From: Chlorogloeopsis sp. ULAP01
Lineage (GTDB): Bacteria > Cyanobacteriota > Cyanobacteriia > Cyanobacteriales > Nostocaceae
DNA length: 64,000 nt
Reading direction: 5' to 3'
Assembly (NCBI RefSeq): GCF_030381805.1
Contig: NZ_JAUDRH010000016.1
Span: 1-64,000, forward strand
Of the stretch, positions 17,695 through 26,165 are shown piece by piece (the first letter of the stretch is position 1; each line of letters begins with the position of its first letter). The position numbers and the translations under genes were made by a program. The notes under the pieces were generated by a model. The model was not told the DNA's origin. It made no database searches and saw nothing but the letters and a program-made list of their open reading frames with translations.

Positions 17695-18543
17695 ATGAGT
17701 ATTAAAGTTAATAACCTCAGTAAATATAGTGCCAAAGCCCTCAACTTATTTTTATATTATATATTAATTTATAAACATTTAATATCTTACATAATTAGCA
17801 AGCAAGATGATTATTTAGTTCCTCCTAAAAGAATAATTTTTATTGGAGATGGAGATTTTAGAGACATAGGAAATGAATTCCTCAAATATTTTGCGGATTA
17901 TGGCAATCTCAAACCTGATGATCGAGTTTTAGACGTTGGTTGTGGTATCGGAAGAATGGCACTACCCCTGACTAACTATTTATCCGACAAGGGAGAATAT
18001 TGGGGATTTGACATAGTTAAAGAGGGTATTGATTGGTGTCGTACTATCTACCCAATTCGGTTTAAAAACTTTCATTTTCAACTTGCTGACATCTATAATA
18101 GAACTTACAATCATCGAGGGTATTTTCAAGCGTCTAACTATAAATTCCCTTATGAAAATTCATATTTTGATTTTATCTTTTTAACCTCAGTTTTTACCCA
18201 TATGCTTCTTGAAGAAATAGAAAATTATATATCAGAAATATCAAGAGTTATAAAGCCAAATAAGAATTTTTTAGCTACATTTTTTTTACTAAATTCAGAA
18301 TCATTGGGTAATATAAACTCAAGTCTAAGTAGTTTGGAATTTAAGTTTGAAATTGATGGTGGATTAACTACAAATTCTCATACACCAGAAGACGCTGTAG
18401 CCTTTGATGAAAATATTATTAAAGAAATTTATGAAAAACACGGTCTAGAAATTTATACTCCTATTCATTATGGTGCTTGGTGTGGAAGAGATTGTTTTGT
18501 AAGCTATCAGGATATCATCATAGCTACAAAACGTGGTAAATAA
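17695..18543 (+). CDS. Class I SAM-dependent methyltransferase (AT-rich)
   Basis: A 282-residue methyltransferase with motif I RVLDVGCGIGRMA, strand 2 EYWGFDIVKEGIDWC, ADIY, and FDFIFLTSVFTHML followed by SRVIKPNKNFLATFFLL. The first 45 residues are hydrophobic and amphipathic. Its DNA is visibly AT-richer than the flanking genes, with long AAT/TTA runs, which may reflect transfer. It lies upstream of the tryptophan-dioxygenase-like and kynureninase-like genes, separated by 427 bp, and could modify their product; that is inference. Confidence 0.8.
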   Translation: MSIKVNNLSKYSAKALNLFLYYILIYKHLISYIISKQDDYLVPPKRIIFIGDGDFRDIGNEFLKYFADYGNLKPDDRVLDVGCGIGRMALPLTNYLSDKGEYWGFDIVKEGIDWCRTIYPIRFKNFHFQLADIYNRTYNHRGYFQASNYKFPYENSYFDFIFLTSVFTHMLLEEIENYISEISRVIKPNKNFLATFFLLNSESLGNINSSLSSLEFKFEIDGGLTTNSHTPEDAVAFDENIIKEIYEKHGLEIYTPIHYGAWCGRDCFVSYQDIIIATKRGK

Positions 18544-18970
18544 GTCCTAAACGCGCCTACCGTAGACAGGAAAGAGGATGTGACTTATTTATTTTTTCAT
18601 TTGTAGCACCACTCGTGAAGCTGCATCTCAGACAAAGAAATCTTTCTTTACACTCATGGGGAAAGCGATCGCCTACGGTATCAGAAGGTTTTTGTCATTC
18701 TGAAAGAAAAATAGGGTGCCGATCTAATAACAATTCCCTAGATAGACCCCAACCTCCAACACCACAAACTAAAATAAAAAAATAGAGCATCAGCAGAGCG
18801 GCTTTGTCGTATCTGAATAAAAAGTTTAGATGAAACTGGTTGAAAATGTTAAAGCCAGTGAGCAAGAAAATAAACACATTAGCTGAGAACATTAGTTGAA
18901 AATTTTTGAACCAATTCTCAATTATTAACCTGAAGATTACAGACTCTAAACCAAGGGTTAGGAGGCTTCA
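18544..18970. other. 427-bp region upstream of the dioxygenase-like gene
   Basis: No supported gene on the plus strand. A 65-codon minus-strand frame (18695-18892) is hydrophobic (LLMLYFFILVCGVGGWGL) but has no visible ribosome-binding site; I do not call it. TTAGGAGG (18958-18965) belongs to the next gene. The promoter of the dioxygenase-like gene should lie here. Confidence 0.45.
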
Positions 18971-19705
18971 ATGGAACGCCAGTATTTTTATTCGATTATG
19001 CATGGGCAGGGAACGTTGGATTATGAGATTTATTTGAATACTCACGCTTTACTTTCCTGCCAGAAAGACTATAAGGAATTGTGCAACCAAGACGAACTTC
19101 AGTTTCAAATTGTTCATCAATCAGAAGAACTTTGGATGAAGCTTATTGCTTATACACTTTTAGATATTGATGAGTATATCCAACAAGAAAATACTAACAG
19201 AGTAATTACACTTTTTAATCGAGTGCATGAAATCCAAAAAATCATGATCCAACAATTGAGCCTTTTGGAAACCATGTCACCAAAGGAATATCAGGAGATA
19301 CGCATACACTTAGGAAATGGCAGTGGACAAGAATCTCCGGGTTTTCGCACTATTATGAAAATGTATCAACCTCTATGGAATTCTTTTAAAACTTTTTATT
19401 TGGATAAACATGGACTGAGTTTAGAACAAATTTATGATACAGGGTATTCTCATTGCAATGCTTACATGGTTGCAGAAGCTTTAGCAGAATATGATGAACT
19501 GTTCCAAAAATTCCGCTATCATCACATTCAACTGATTCATAGAACTATAGGAATGGGTTCCCAATCTCTGAAAGGACGTCCTGTAGAATTACTAGAAAGT
19601 GGAATGCGTATGAAATTTTTTCCAGAGCTTTGGGAAATCAGAAATAAAATGACCGATGCTTGGGGATTACAATACGGTAAAATTAGGGAATCTATTGCTA
19701 TATAA
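18971..19705 (+). CDS. Tryptophan 2,3-dioxygenase-family heme oxygenase, non-canonical
   Basis: This 244-residue protein aligns by motif with tryptophan 2,3-dioxygenase: IVHQSEELWMKL (distal histidine region), LETMSPKEYQEIRIHL (substrate-carboxylate arginine), GSGQESPGFR, HHIQLIHRTIG (expected proximal heme histidine) and RMKFFPELWEIRNKMTDAWG. The usual GTGGSSG substrate loop is replaced by GMGSQSLKGRPVELLESG. It is also shorter than typical TDOs. Such variants occur in the wider heme-dependent aromatic oxygenase superfamily, where products differ (kynurenine, hydroxy-oxindole, catechols), so the reaction is open. TTAGGAGG lies 5-6 bp before the ATG. The next gene encodes a kynureninase-like enzyme. 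Confidence 0.8.
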   Translation: MERQYFYSIMHGQGTLDYEIYLNTHALLSCQKDYKELCNQDELQFQIVHQSEELWMKLIAYTLLDIDEYIQQENTNRVITLFNRVHEIQKIMIQQLSLLETMSPKEYQEIRIHLGNGSGQESPGFRTIMKMYQPLWNSFKTFYLDKHGLSLEQIYDTGYSHCNAYMVAEALAEYDELFQKFRYHHIQLIHRTIGMGSQSLKGRPVELLESGMRMKFFPELWEIRNKMTDAWGLQYGKIRESIAI

Positions 19706-19837
19706 CTCAACTTATTTTCTGTAGCTCTAGGCTATTTGTATATTGACTATTATGACAATATATAAATAAAGAAATCTTAGTTGTTTGGAAAATTAATCTA
19801 ATTTTGAAATGACTAATTCCGTATTATCGGATTAATA

Positions 19838-20962
19838 ATGGTGAATCGATATAAACAGCACTTTTTTATTCCTGAAGGTATTTATTTACTAAACCACTCG
19901 GTAGGATGTCTTCCCCAAAAAACAGCTATAGAACAGGAGCGTTTCTTTGATTTGTGGAAGTTCCAAGGTGGTAAAGCTTGGGAGGAATGGTTGAGATTAA
20001 TCGATGAATTTTGCAAATCTCTCTCAACCTTAATTCATAGTGATTCTCAAGAAGTTTGTCCTCAAACTAATGTGTCTTCTGCTATTTGCAAAATTCTACA
20101 TTCGCTTCCACTACGTAAAGACAGAACTAAAATTCTTCTTGCAGAAAATGATTTTCCATCGATGGGATTTGCTTTGTCTCAAATGGAGAGAAGCGGCTAC
20201 CAAATTAAATTCTTACCAATCAAGGATAATCAATTATTTATAGATATATGGAAACAGCATCTTACAAAAGATACTCAACTTGCGTTTATTACTCATGTTA
20301 ATTACGGTAACAGCCTCTTAAATCCAGTCAAAGAAATTATTCAATATGCTAAAGAGCAAGGCATCTTTACAGTAGTTGATATTGCCCAATCTGTTGGTGT
20401 GATACCGATTGATGTCGGTGCATGGAATGCTGATTTTGTGATAGGCTCGTCTATTAAATGGTTATGTGGAGGCCCAGGTGCTGCATTTCTTTGGGCGAAC
20501 TCGGAAAGTGTTTTAAGCTTTGCTCCAGTTGATGTGGGTTGGTTTTCTCATGAAAATCCCTGGGAGTTTAATATTCATAATTTTCAATATGCTAATAACG
20601 CTAAACGTTTTTGGGGCGGAACTCCCTCTGTTCTCCCTTTTATTATTGCTAAGGTAGGTATTGATGAAATTAACAGCATTGGTGTAGATAAAATTCGCTT
20701 TCACAATTTAGTATTGACAGAACGTATAGTTCAGGCTGCTCGAACGAAAAGGTTAACTGTGCTGACGCCTACTGAAGCTTCGCAACGTGGAGGAACGGTG
20801 GTTATTCAATTTAATCATCCTCAAAAAGCTTATGAAAAATTCAAAAAAGAAAATATTTGTATTGATACTAGAGTTAACTATGGTTTGCGTTTTTCTCCTC
20901 ACATATACAATGACGAGGAAGAAATAGATAAAGTCATTGATTTGATGCAAGAAGAAGATTAA
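19838..20962 (+). CDS. Kynureninase-like PLP enzyme (aminotransferase class V fold)
   Basis: A 374-residue fold-type I PLP enzyme. The opening YLLNHSVGCLPQK and WEEWL, the ENDFPSMGFA segment, ITHVNYGNSLLNPVKEI, VDIAQSVGVIPIDVGAWNADFVIG and the PLP-lysine segment SSIKWLCGGPGAAFLW (Lys207) follow the order seen in kynureninases (compare the SYKYLNGGPG type motif). The C-terminus (YGLRFSPHIYNDEEEIDKVI) matches their LRFGFAPLY region. Class V relatives such as isopenicillin N epimerase-like proteins and cysteine desulfurases are alternatives. The lack of a cysteine-desulfurase active-site loop argues against the latter. It follows the TDO-like gene by 132 bp on the same strand; no kynurenine formamidase gene is seen. 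Confidence 0.75.
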   Translation: MVNRYKQHFFIPEGIYLLNHSVGCLPQKTAIEQERFFDLWKFQGGKAWEEWLRLIDEFCKSLSTLIHSDSQEVCPQTNVSSAICKILHSLPLRKDRTKILLAENDFPSMGFALSQMERSGYQIKFLPIKDNQLFIDIWKQHLTKDTQLAFITHVNYGNSLLNPVKEIIQYAKEQGIFTVVDIAQSVGVIPIDVGAWNADFVIGSSIKWLCGGPGAAFLWANSESVLSFAPVDVGWFSHENPWEFNIHNFQYANNAKRFWGGTPSVLPFIIAKVGIDEINSIGVDKIRFHNLVLTERIVQAARTKRLTVLTPTEASQRGGTVVIQFNHPQKAYEKFKKENICIDTRVNYGLRFSPHIYNDEEEIDKVIDLMQEED

Positions 20963-21084
20963 AAAATATATCTAGAAAATATTTAATTAGTAGACAAAGC
21001 TTTGATTATACTTTCAGTGTATGCATCGGTGAAAATAAGAATAGTCTGCATATGATTTCTAAGAATTCATCTGAGGTGTAAAAT

Positions 21085-22437
21085 ATGACTCATACTTGTT
21101 GCGGGCCTGGTTACGCTTCTCCAGAAGCGGCAATCAAAGCAGAACGCGAAAAGATTCTTTATGCGATCGCCTTATATACGGGTACAGGTATCGAAGCACC
21201 AGATTATCTTGCCACTGTAGATGTCGATCCCAATTCTCCGACTTACTCCCAAATCATTCATCGTCTGCCTATGCCCTATCTTGGCGATGAATTACATCAT
21301 TTTGGCTGGAATGCTTGTAGCTCGTGTCATGATGATAGCAGTAAATCCCGACGCTTTTTAGTTATTCCCGGACTGCGTTCTAGCCGAGTTTATATTGTTG
21401 ATACGGCAGATGCTCGTACTCCTAAACTTTATAAAATCATTGAACCAGAAGAAATCAAAGCAAAAACCAATTTAACAGCCCCCCATACAGTCCACTGCCT
21501 AGCCGATAGCCACATGATGATTTCTATGTTAGGTGATGGCGAAGGCAATGGCCCCGGTGGCTTTTTGTTGCTGGATGAGAATTTTGATATTGTTGGGCGC
21601 TGGGAACGTCAAGCCGAAGCCATGCAGTTCAACTACGACTTCTGGTATCAACCGCGACATAACGTCATGGTGAGTAGTGAATGGGGTGCGCCAAAAACTT
21701 TTTATCCTGGTTTTGATCTCAATGACGTAGCAGCCGCAAAATACGGGCATCATTTACATTTCTGGGATTGGTCAAAACACGAAATTATTGAAAGTTTTGA
21801 TTTAGGTGAAGAAGGAATTATCCCCTTAGAAGTGCGTTTTCATCATAACCCTGAGAGTACGCATGGTTTTGTTGGTGCTGCACTCAGCAGTAATGTTTGG
21901 CATTGGTACAAATCCAATGGAAATTGGCAACTAGAAAAAGTTATTGATGTGCCATCACAAGAAGTGGAAGGTTGGCCAATCCCTGTGCCATCTTTAATTA
22001 CTGATATCCTAATTTCAATGGACGATCGCTTTGTTTACTTCTCCAACTGGTTGCACGGCGATATTCGTCAGTATGACATCAGCAACCCTTCCCAACCCCA
22101 ACTCACGGGACAGGTTTGGTGCGGTGGTTTGCTTGGTAATGGCAGCGAAGTTCAAGCTCATAAATTGGCTGGTGGCCCGCAGATGCTACAACTAAGTTTG
22201 GATGGTAAGCGGCTTTATGTCACAAATTCTCTATTTAGTAGTTGGGACAATCAGTTTTACCCAGATTTATCCAAGACAGGTTCCTATTTGTTGCAAATTG
22301 ACTGCGATACCGAAAATGGCGGTATGAAAATTAACCAGGATTTCTACGTTGATTTTGGTAAAGAACCAGCCGGCTCTGCTCGTGCGCACGAAATACGTTA
22401 TCCAGGAGGCGATTGCACCTCTGATATTTGGGTATAA
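21085..22437 (+). CDS. Selenium-binding protein 56 / methanethiol oxidase family
   Basis: A 450-residue SBP56-family protein: THTCCGPGYASPEAA at the N-terminus, HHFGWNACSSCHDDSS, FLVIPGLRSSRVYIVD, APHTVHCL, GGFLLLDENF, EWGAP, GHHLHFWDW, HHNPESTHGFVG and WLHGDIRQYDIS. The histidine-rich motifs hold copper in the methanethiol oxidases of the family. These enzymes oxidise methanethiol to formaldehyde, sulfide and hydrogen peroxide; whether this one does is not shown. GAGGTG lies before the ATG. It follows the kynureninase-like gene by 122 bp but has an ordinary base composition, so a shared role is uncertain. The end converges on the ABC-F gene. Confidence 0.9.
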   Translation: MTHTCCGPGYASPEAAIKAEREKILYAIALYTGTGIEAPDYLATVDVDPNSPTYSQIIHRLPMPYLGDELHHFGWNACSSCHDDSSKSRRFLVIPGLRSSRVYIVDTADARTPKLYKIIEPEEIKAKTNLTAPHTVHCLADSHMMISMLGDGEGNGPGGFLLLDENFDIVGRWERQAEAMQFNYDFWYQPRHNVMVSSEWGAPKTFYPGFDLNDVAAAKYGHHLHFWDWSKHEIIESFDLGEEGIIPLEVRFHHNPESTHGFVGAALSSNVWHWYKSNGNWQLEKVIDVPSQEVEGWPIPVPSLITDILISMDDRFVYFSNWLHGDIRQYDISNPSQPQLTGQVWCGGLLGNGSEVQAHKLAGGPQMLQLSLDGKRLYVTNSLFSSWDNQFYPDLSKTGSYLLQIDCDTENGGMKINQDFYVDFGKEPAGSARAHEIRYPGGDCTSDIWV

Positions 22438-22456
22438 TTGATACTGTTGATATTCT

Positions 22457-24388
22457 CTAAGACTCCATTTCAGCTAATTCTAACCAGCGCTCTGTCGCCA
22501 CATCTATTGCCTGCTTCAATGTTTCCACCTCTTCGTAGAGTTTTTGTACTTGGGTGTAATTTCCTGGTGGCACTTTGGAGAGCGCTTTTTCTGTTTCTGT
22601 TTTCTCGGCTTCTAATTGGGCAATTTTACCTTCAAGTTCTTCAAATTCCCGCCTTTCCCAAGTTGAGAGCCTGCGCCGTTTTTTTTGTTCTGGTTGTTGG
22701 GGCTGAGAATTTACTTTTTCTGCCTCTAGATTTTTCGGCTTTTCCTTAGTATTGTTAGTTGCTTGCTGCTTTTCTTCTTCAGCTTTTTTGTAATCTAGAT
22801 AAACTGAATAATTACCAGGATACTGTCGAATCTTTCCTTCTTCTTCGAGAGCAAATATAGTATCTACTGTCCGATCGAGAAAATAGCGATCGTGGGAAAC
22901 AACAATTACACAGCCACTAAAATCTTCTAAATATTCTTCCAAAATTGCTAACGTTTGTACATCCAAATCATTCGTCGGTTCATCTAATATCAAAACATTC
23001 GGCGCACCCATCAAAACGCGCAATAAAAATAAGCGTCGTTTTTCTCCTCCAGAAAGTTTATGAATGGGAGCATATTGCTGATTCCCAGGAAACAAAAATC
23101 GTTCTAACATTTGGGATGCAGTAATTTTAGTGCCATCAGCAACTTGAACGTATTCACCTTCTTCTTTAATGTATTCAATCACGCGCTGATTGTCGTTCAA
23201 GGCTGTCAGTAATTCTTCAGAATGTTGGTCAAAATAGCCAATGTGAATGGTAGTACCAATGTCCACATTACCAGTATCCGGCTGTACGCGCCCGGTAATA
23301 ATATCCATCAATGTAGACTTACCTGCACCGTTACCGCCGATAATTCCAATCCGGTCTTCTGGGTTAAATTCGTAGGTAAAATTTTTAATTAGGGTACGCC
23401 CATTGTAGGCTTTGGAGATATTTTCCAGTTCGATAACTTTTTTGCCGATCCGACGACTGGCTGTAGAAATATCAACTTTTCCCTGAGCTTGTTTAAACTC
23501 AGTTGCTTGCATATCACTAATCCGATCTATTCTAGCTTTTTGTTTAGTACTTCTGGCTTTTGGCCCTCTTTTCAACCATTCCAATTCGCGCCGCAATACT
23601 CCCTGAAATTTACGCTGACTGCTCAGAGCGGATTCTTCGGCTTCGGCTTTCTTTTCTAGATAGTATGAATAATTCCCAGAGTAGGTGTAAATATCGCCTC
23701 GATCAATTTCAATAATGCGGTTGGTGACACGATCTAAAAAATAGCGATCGTGAGTAATCAAAAGCAATGCACCGCGATAACGATTTAAATAACTTTGCAA
23801 CCACTCGACAGAATTTGCATCTAAATGGTTTGTTGGCTCATCCATCAGTAATAAATCTGGTTCTGATAGCAAAGCTGTGGCTAAGGCGATACGCTTGCGG
23901 TAACCTCCAGACAAAGTTCCGATGCGAGCATTAAAATCTGTAATTCCTAATTTTGAGAGGATGATTTTAGCATTGGTTTCTAGTTCCCAAGCTCCATTTG
24001 CATCCATACGCTGCATCACCGCCGAAAGGCGAGACATCAACTGATTATTTTCTGGCTCGTGAGCTAGTTGCTCGGAAATTTCTTCATACTCACGCACCAA
24101 AGCCATTTCTTCACCACTATCAGCAAAAACTTGCTCTAAAACTGTGTGATTTTCATCTAAATCTGGCTGTTGGGGCAAGTAGATAATTTTCACACCAGAA
24201 TTCACAAAAATTTGCCCACTATCAATTGGTTCTAGTCCAGCAATCATTTTTAATAATGTTGATTTACCAGAACCGTTAGTACCAATTAAGCCAACTTTAT
24301 CAGTCGCATCTAGACTAAAGCTTGCATCTTTAAGAATTTCTTTAATGCCAAAATCTTTTTTAACTGATTGCAGTGTAATCAAACTCAT
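22457..24388 (-). CDS. ABC-F family ATPase (Uup/YfmR-like)
   Basis: A soluble protein with two ATP-binding cassettes and no membrane domain. Cassette 1 has GLIGTNGSGKST, LSGGYRKRIALA and LLLMDEPTNHLD; cassette 2 has GIIGGNGAGKST, LSGGEKRRLFLL and VLILDEPTNDLD. The inter-cassette linker LEWLKRGPKARSTKQKARIDR and the charged coiled C-terminal tail (about 560-643) fit the Uup group. ABC-F proteins act on ribosomes or nucleic acids rather than in transport. I start at ATG 24388 (MSLITLQSVKKDFG); upstream codons of the same open frame translate a repeat element and are unlikely to be used. It converges with the SBP56 gene, 19 bp apart. Confidence 0.92.
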   Translation of the reverse strand: MSLITLQSVKKDFGIKEILKDASFSLDATDKVGLIGTNGSGKSTLLKMIAGLEPIDSGQIFVNSGVKIIYLPQQPDLDENHTVLEQVFADSGEEMALVREYEEISEQLAHEPENNQLMSRLSAVMQRMDANGAWELETNAKIILSKLGITDFNARIGTLSGGYRKRIALATALLSEPDLLLMDEPTNHLDANSVEWLQSYLNRYRGALLLITHDRYFLDRVTNRIIEIDRGDIYTYSGNYSYYLEKKAEAEESALSSQRKFQGVLRRELEWLKRGPKARSTKQKARIDRISDMQATEFKQAQGKVDISTASRRIGKKVIELENISKAYNGRTLIKNFTYEFNPEDRIGIIGGNGAGKSTLMDIITGRVQPDTGNVDIGTTIHIGYFDQHSEELLTALNDNQRVIEYIKEEGEYVQVADGTKITASQMLERFLFPGNQQYAPIHKLSGGEKRRLFLLRVLMGAPNVLILDEPTNDLDVQTLAILEEYLEDFSGCVIVVSHDRYFLDRTVDTIFALEEEGKIRQYPGNYSVYLDYKKAEEEKQQATNNTKEKPKNLEAEKVNSQPQQPEQKKRRRLSTWERREFEELEGKIAQLEAEKTETEKALSKVPPGNYTQVQKLYEEVETLKQAIDVATERWLELAEMES

Positions 24389-24424
24389 AACAATTTCAAA
24401 TTTAAAATTTTGTATTAAGTATAA

Positions 24425-24540
24425 GGCAGAGGGCAGAGAGAAGTTTGTAGGCGCGGAGCGAATTCCCGTAAGGGTGTGGAGGTTTCCTCCGAAAGCGTTG
24501 CTCCTCCGAAGGAGGCTCAAAGCTTCGGAGAGGCAGAAGG
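24425..24540. repeat. Palindromic dispersed repeat cluster
   Basis: Nested hairpins GGAGGTTTCCTCC, CTCCTCCGAAGGAG and GCTTCGGAGAGGC follow one another within 120 bp, flanked by GGCAGAGGGCAGAG and GAGGCAGAAGG. This is a typical cyanobacterial mobile-like palindromic element. The rest of the gap to 24724 holds a small hairpin (GGTGCGTTACGC...GCGACAACGCACC, about 24616-24642) and no gene. Confidence 0.7.
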
Positions 24541-24724
24541 TAAAAGTCCCTTCTTGATAGAGTTTAATAATTTGGCATTTTCAGTTTAATTATGTTCGCT
24601 TACTTATATAATAAGGTGCGTTACGCAAGCGACAACGCACCCTACAATTTTAACTTCTCCTATGAATGTTGTGCTTTTGCACCTAATTGTAAATGGCACA
24701 TTAACGTCCCATTATCCACTCTAC

Positions 24725-25141
24725 CTATACAAATAAATCAAGTGGTAAATGACCATACATTTCGTTAATACCATGAGGAGAAAAAGATTGACATGATACT
24801 AAAACACCACGATGATGCCCAAAGTAAGAGTCGATATTACATACACCATTTTTGCCGTTTAATTTAATATAAACAGGCCCCTCAATAGCAGGTAAATTAC
24901 TTGGTGGTTCATAACCCAAAGCCAAGGAATATGTTTTCATCGCTAACATTCCTTCTGCTTCTGTATCAGCACAAATACCTAAAATTTGGTAATCAGAAAG
25001 TTTGGCAATCAAAAGTAAAGCTTCACGAATTAAAGACTTTTCTGACGGCTTAATTTTTGGTGCAATATCTACGCAATTAAACTTGTTAAGAACTTTTTTA
25101 GCGTCTGCGATCGTGAAGTTAGTCTGATTTTTGCTTGACAT
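24725..25141 (-). CDS. DUF1824 family protein
   Basis: A 138-residue cyanobacterial protein with the features I associate with DUF1824: LLLIAKLSDYQILGICADTEAEGMLAMKTYSLALGY, then GPVYIKLNGKNGVCNIDSYFGHHRGVLVSCQS and a closing YGHLPLDLF. It appears soluble, with no membrane helix. The function is unknown. The prohibitin gene is upstream on the same strand by 78 bp and could share a transcript. Confidence 0.85.
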   Translation of the reverse strand: MSSKNQTNFTIADAKKVLNKFNCVDIAPKIKPSEKSLIREALLLIAKLSDYQILGICADTEAEGMLAMKTYSLALGYEPPSNLPAIEGPVYIKLNGKNGVCNIDSYFGHHRGVLVSCQSFSPHGINEMYGHLPLDLFV

Positions 25142-25218
25142 AAATCTGCTTATTATCTACTAGGTGTGTACTTTGTTGCTGATTAGGGCATAATCTACAT
25201 TTCAGATTAAACTTAGGT

Positions 25219-26061
25219 TTATTCCTGCAAATTGCTCACATTAAAAAGGAAAGGCACACTACTTTGAGAATCTTTACCGATGACAAGAACTTTTGGCATT
25301 TGAGCACCACCATTTTTCCACGCTTCAATTGCTTCCTTTTGTAGAACTAACTGCCCTCCTTGGGCTTTTAATGTTTCTGCTAAAAGTCTTTGAGCTTCAG
25401 CCTTTCCCTTGGCACGATTAATATCTGCTTGTGCTTCTTGTTCAGCTTCTTGTGCTATGTAGACAGCTCTTTGCGCTCTTTGTTCCGCAATTTGTTTATC
25501 TTCAACTGCTTTCGCAAACTCTGGAGAGAAAGTTAAGTCAATCACACTAGTATCTAGAACAATAATCCCATATTTATCTAAGCGTTGTCCCAAGGCTGTA
25601 TCAAAATCTTCCTTTAGTTCATTTCTTTTGGTAATTGCTTCTTCTACTGTCCTCCTTGCGGCTGCAATTTTAAAAGATTCTTGAGTTTGGGGAGCGATGA
25701 TTTTGGAGACAATATTCTCCAAACTTCCCTGTTTTCTTCTAATCTCAACTACTTGTTGAGGATCGATGCGGAAATTGATCGCAAATTTAGCTGTTAGTTC
25801 TTGTAAATCTTTGGTAGCACTTTGAGCAGGTATTTCGTATTTTTGCACCGTTACATCATATACATCTACTCTAGAGATCAAAGGTGGTTTGATATGAATA
25901 CCCTCTAGTAAAGCTCCATCTCTTGCTTTACCCAAAATACTTAGCACCCCCGCCTCGCCTGGATTAATAATGATAAAGGAATTGAGAGCAAATATCACAA
26001 GTACTGCTATTGCAACACCTGCTACTAAGCTTTGCCAACTACCAAATTGCTGATTTTTCAA
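25219..26061 (-). CDS. Prohibitin-family (SPFH/Band 7) membrane protein
   Basis: Residues 10-32 form one N-terminal membrane anchor. The SPFH domain follows (INPGEAGVLSILGKARDGALLEGIHIKPP, VQKYEIPAQSATKDLQELTAKFAINFRID), then a long alanine/glutamate-rich coiled coil (about 175-240: EDKQIAEQRAQRAVYIAQEAEQEA) that in the family drives ring assembly. Homologous to the cyanobacterial prohibitin-like protein Phb1; members form large oligomers in plasma or thylakoid membranes, thought to help quality control. The 280-residue length is normal. Confidence 0.9.
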   Translation of the reverse strand: MKNQQFGSWQSLVAGVAIAVLVIFALNSFIIINPGEAGVLSILGKARDGALLEGIHIKPPLISRVDVYDVTVQKYEIPAQSATKDLQELTAKFAINFRIDPQQVVEIRRKQGSLENIVSKIIAPQTQESFKIAAARRTVEEAITKRNELKEDFDTALGQRLDKYGIIVLDTSVIDLTFSPEFAKAVEDKQIAEQRAQRAVYIAQEAEQEAQADINRAKGKAEAQRLLAETLKAQGGQLVLQKEAIEAWKNGGAQMPKVLVIGKDSQSSVPFLFNVSNLQE

Positions 26062-26165
26062 ATTCTATCTCCTTTAATTATTGTTAAGTATTTCTAGCTA
26101 TATAGTGACACTTCATCATTGGCAAACATGGTAGTATCAGTTATTTCACGTAATTGCAAACGGCA

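Noticed and set aside
18695..18892. Hydrophobic 65-codon minus-strand frame
   Set aside because: No ribosome-binding site, no recognisable family, and AT-rich DNA often gives hydrophobic frames by chance.
24389..24520. 44-residue N-terminal extension of the ABC-F ATPase
   Set aside because: It translates a palindromic repeat, while MSLITLQSVKK at 24388 is the usual family start.
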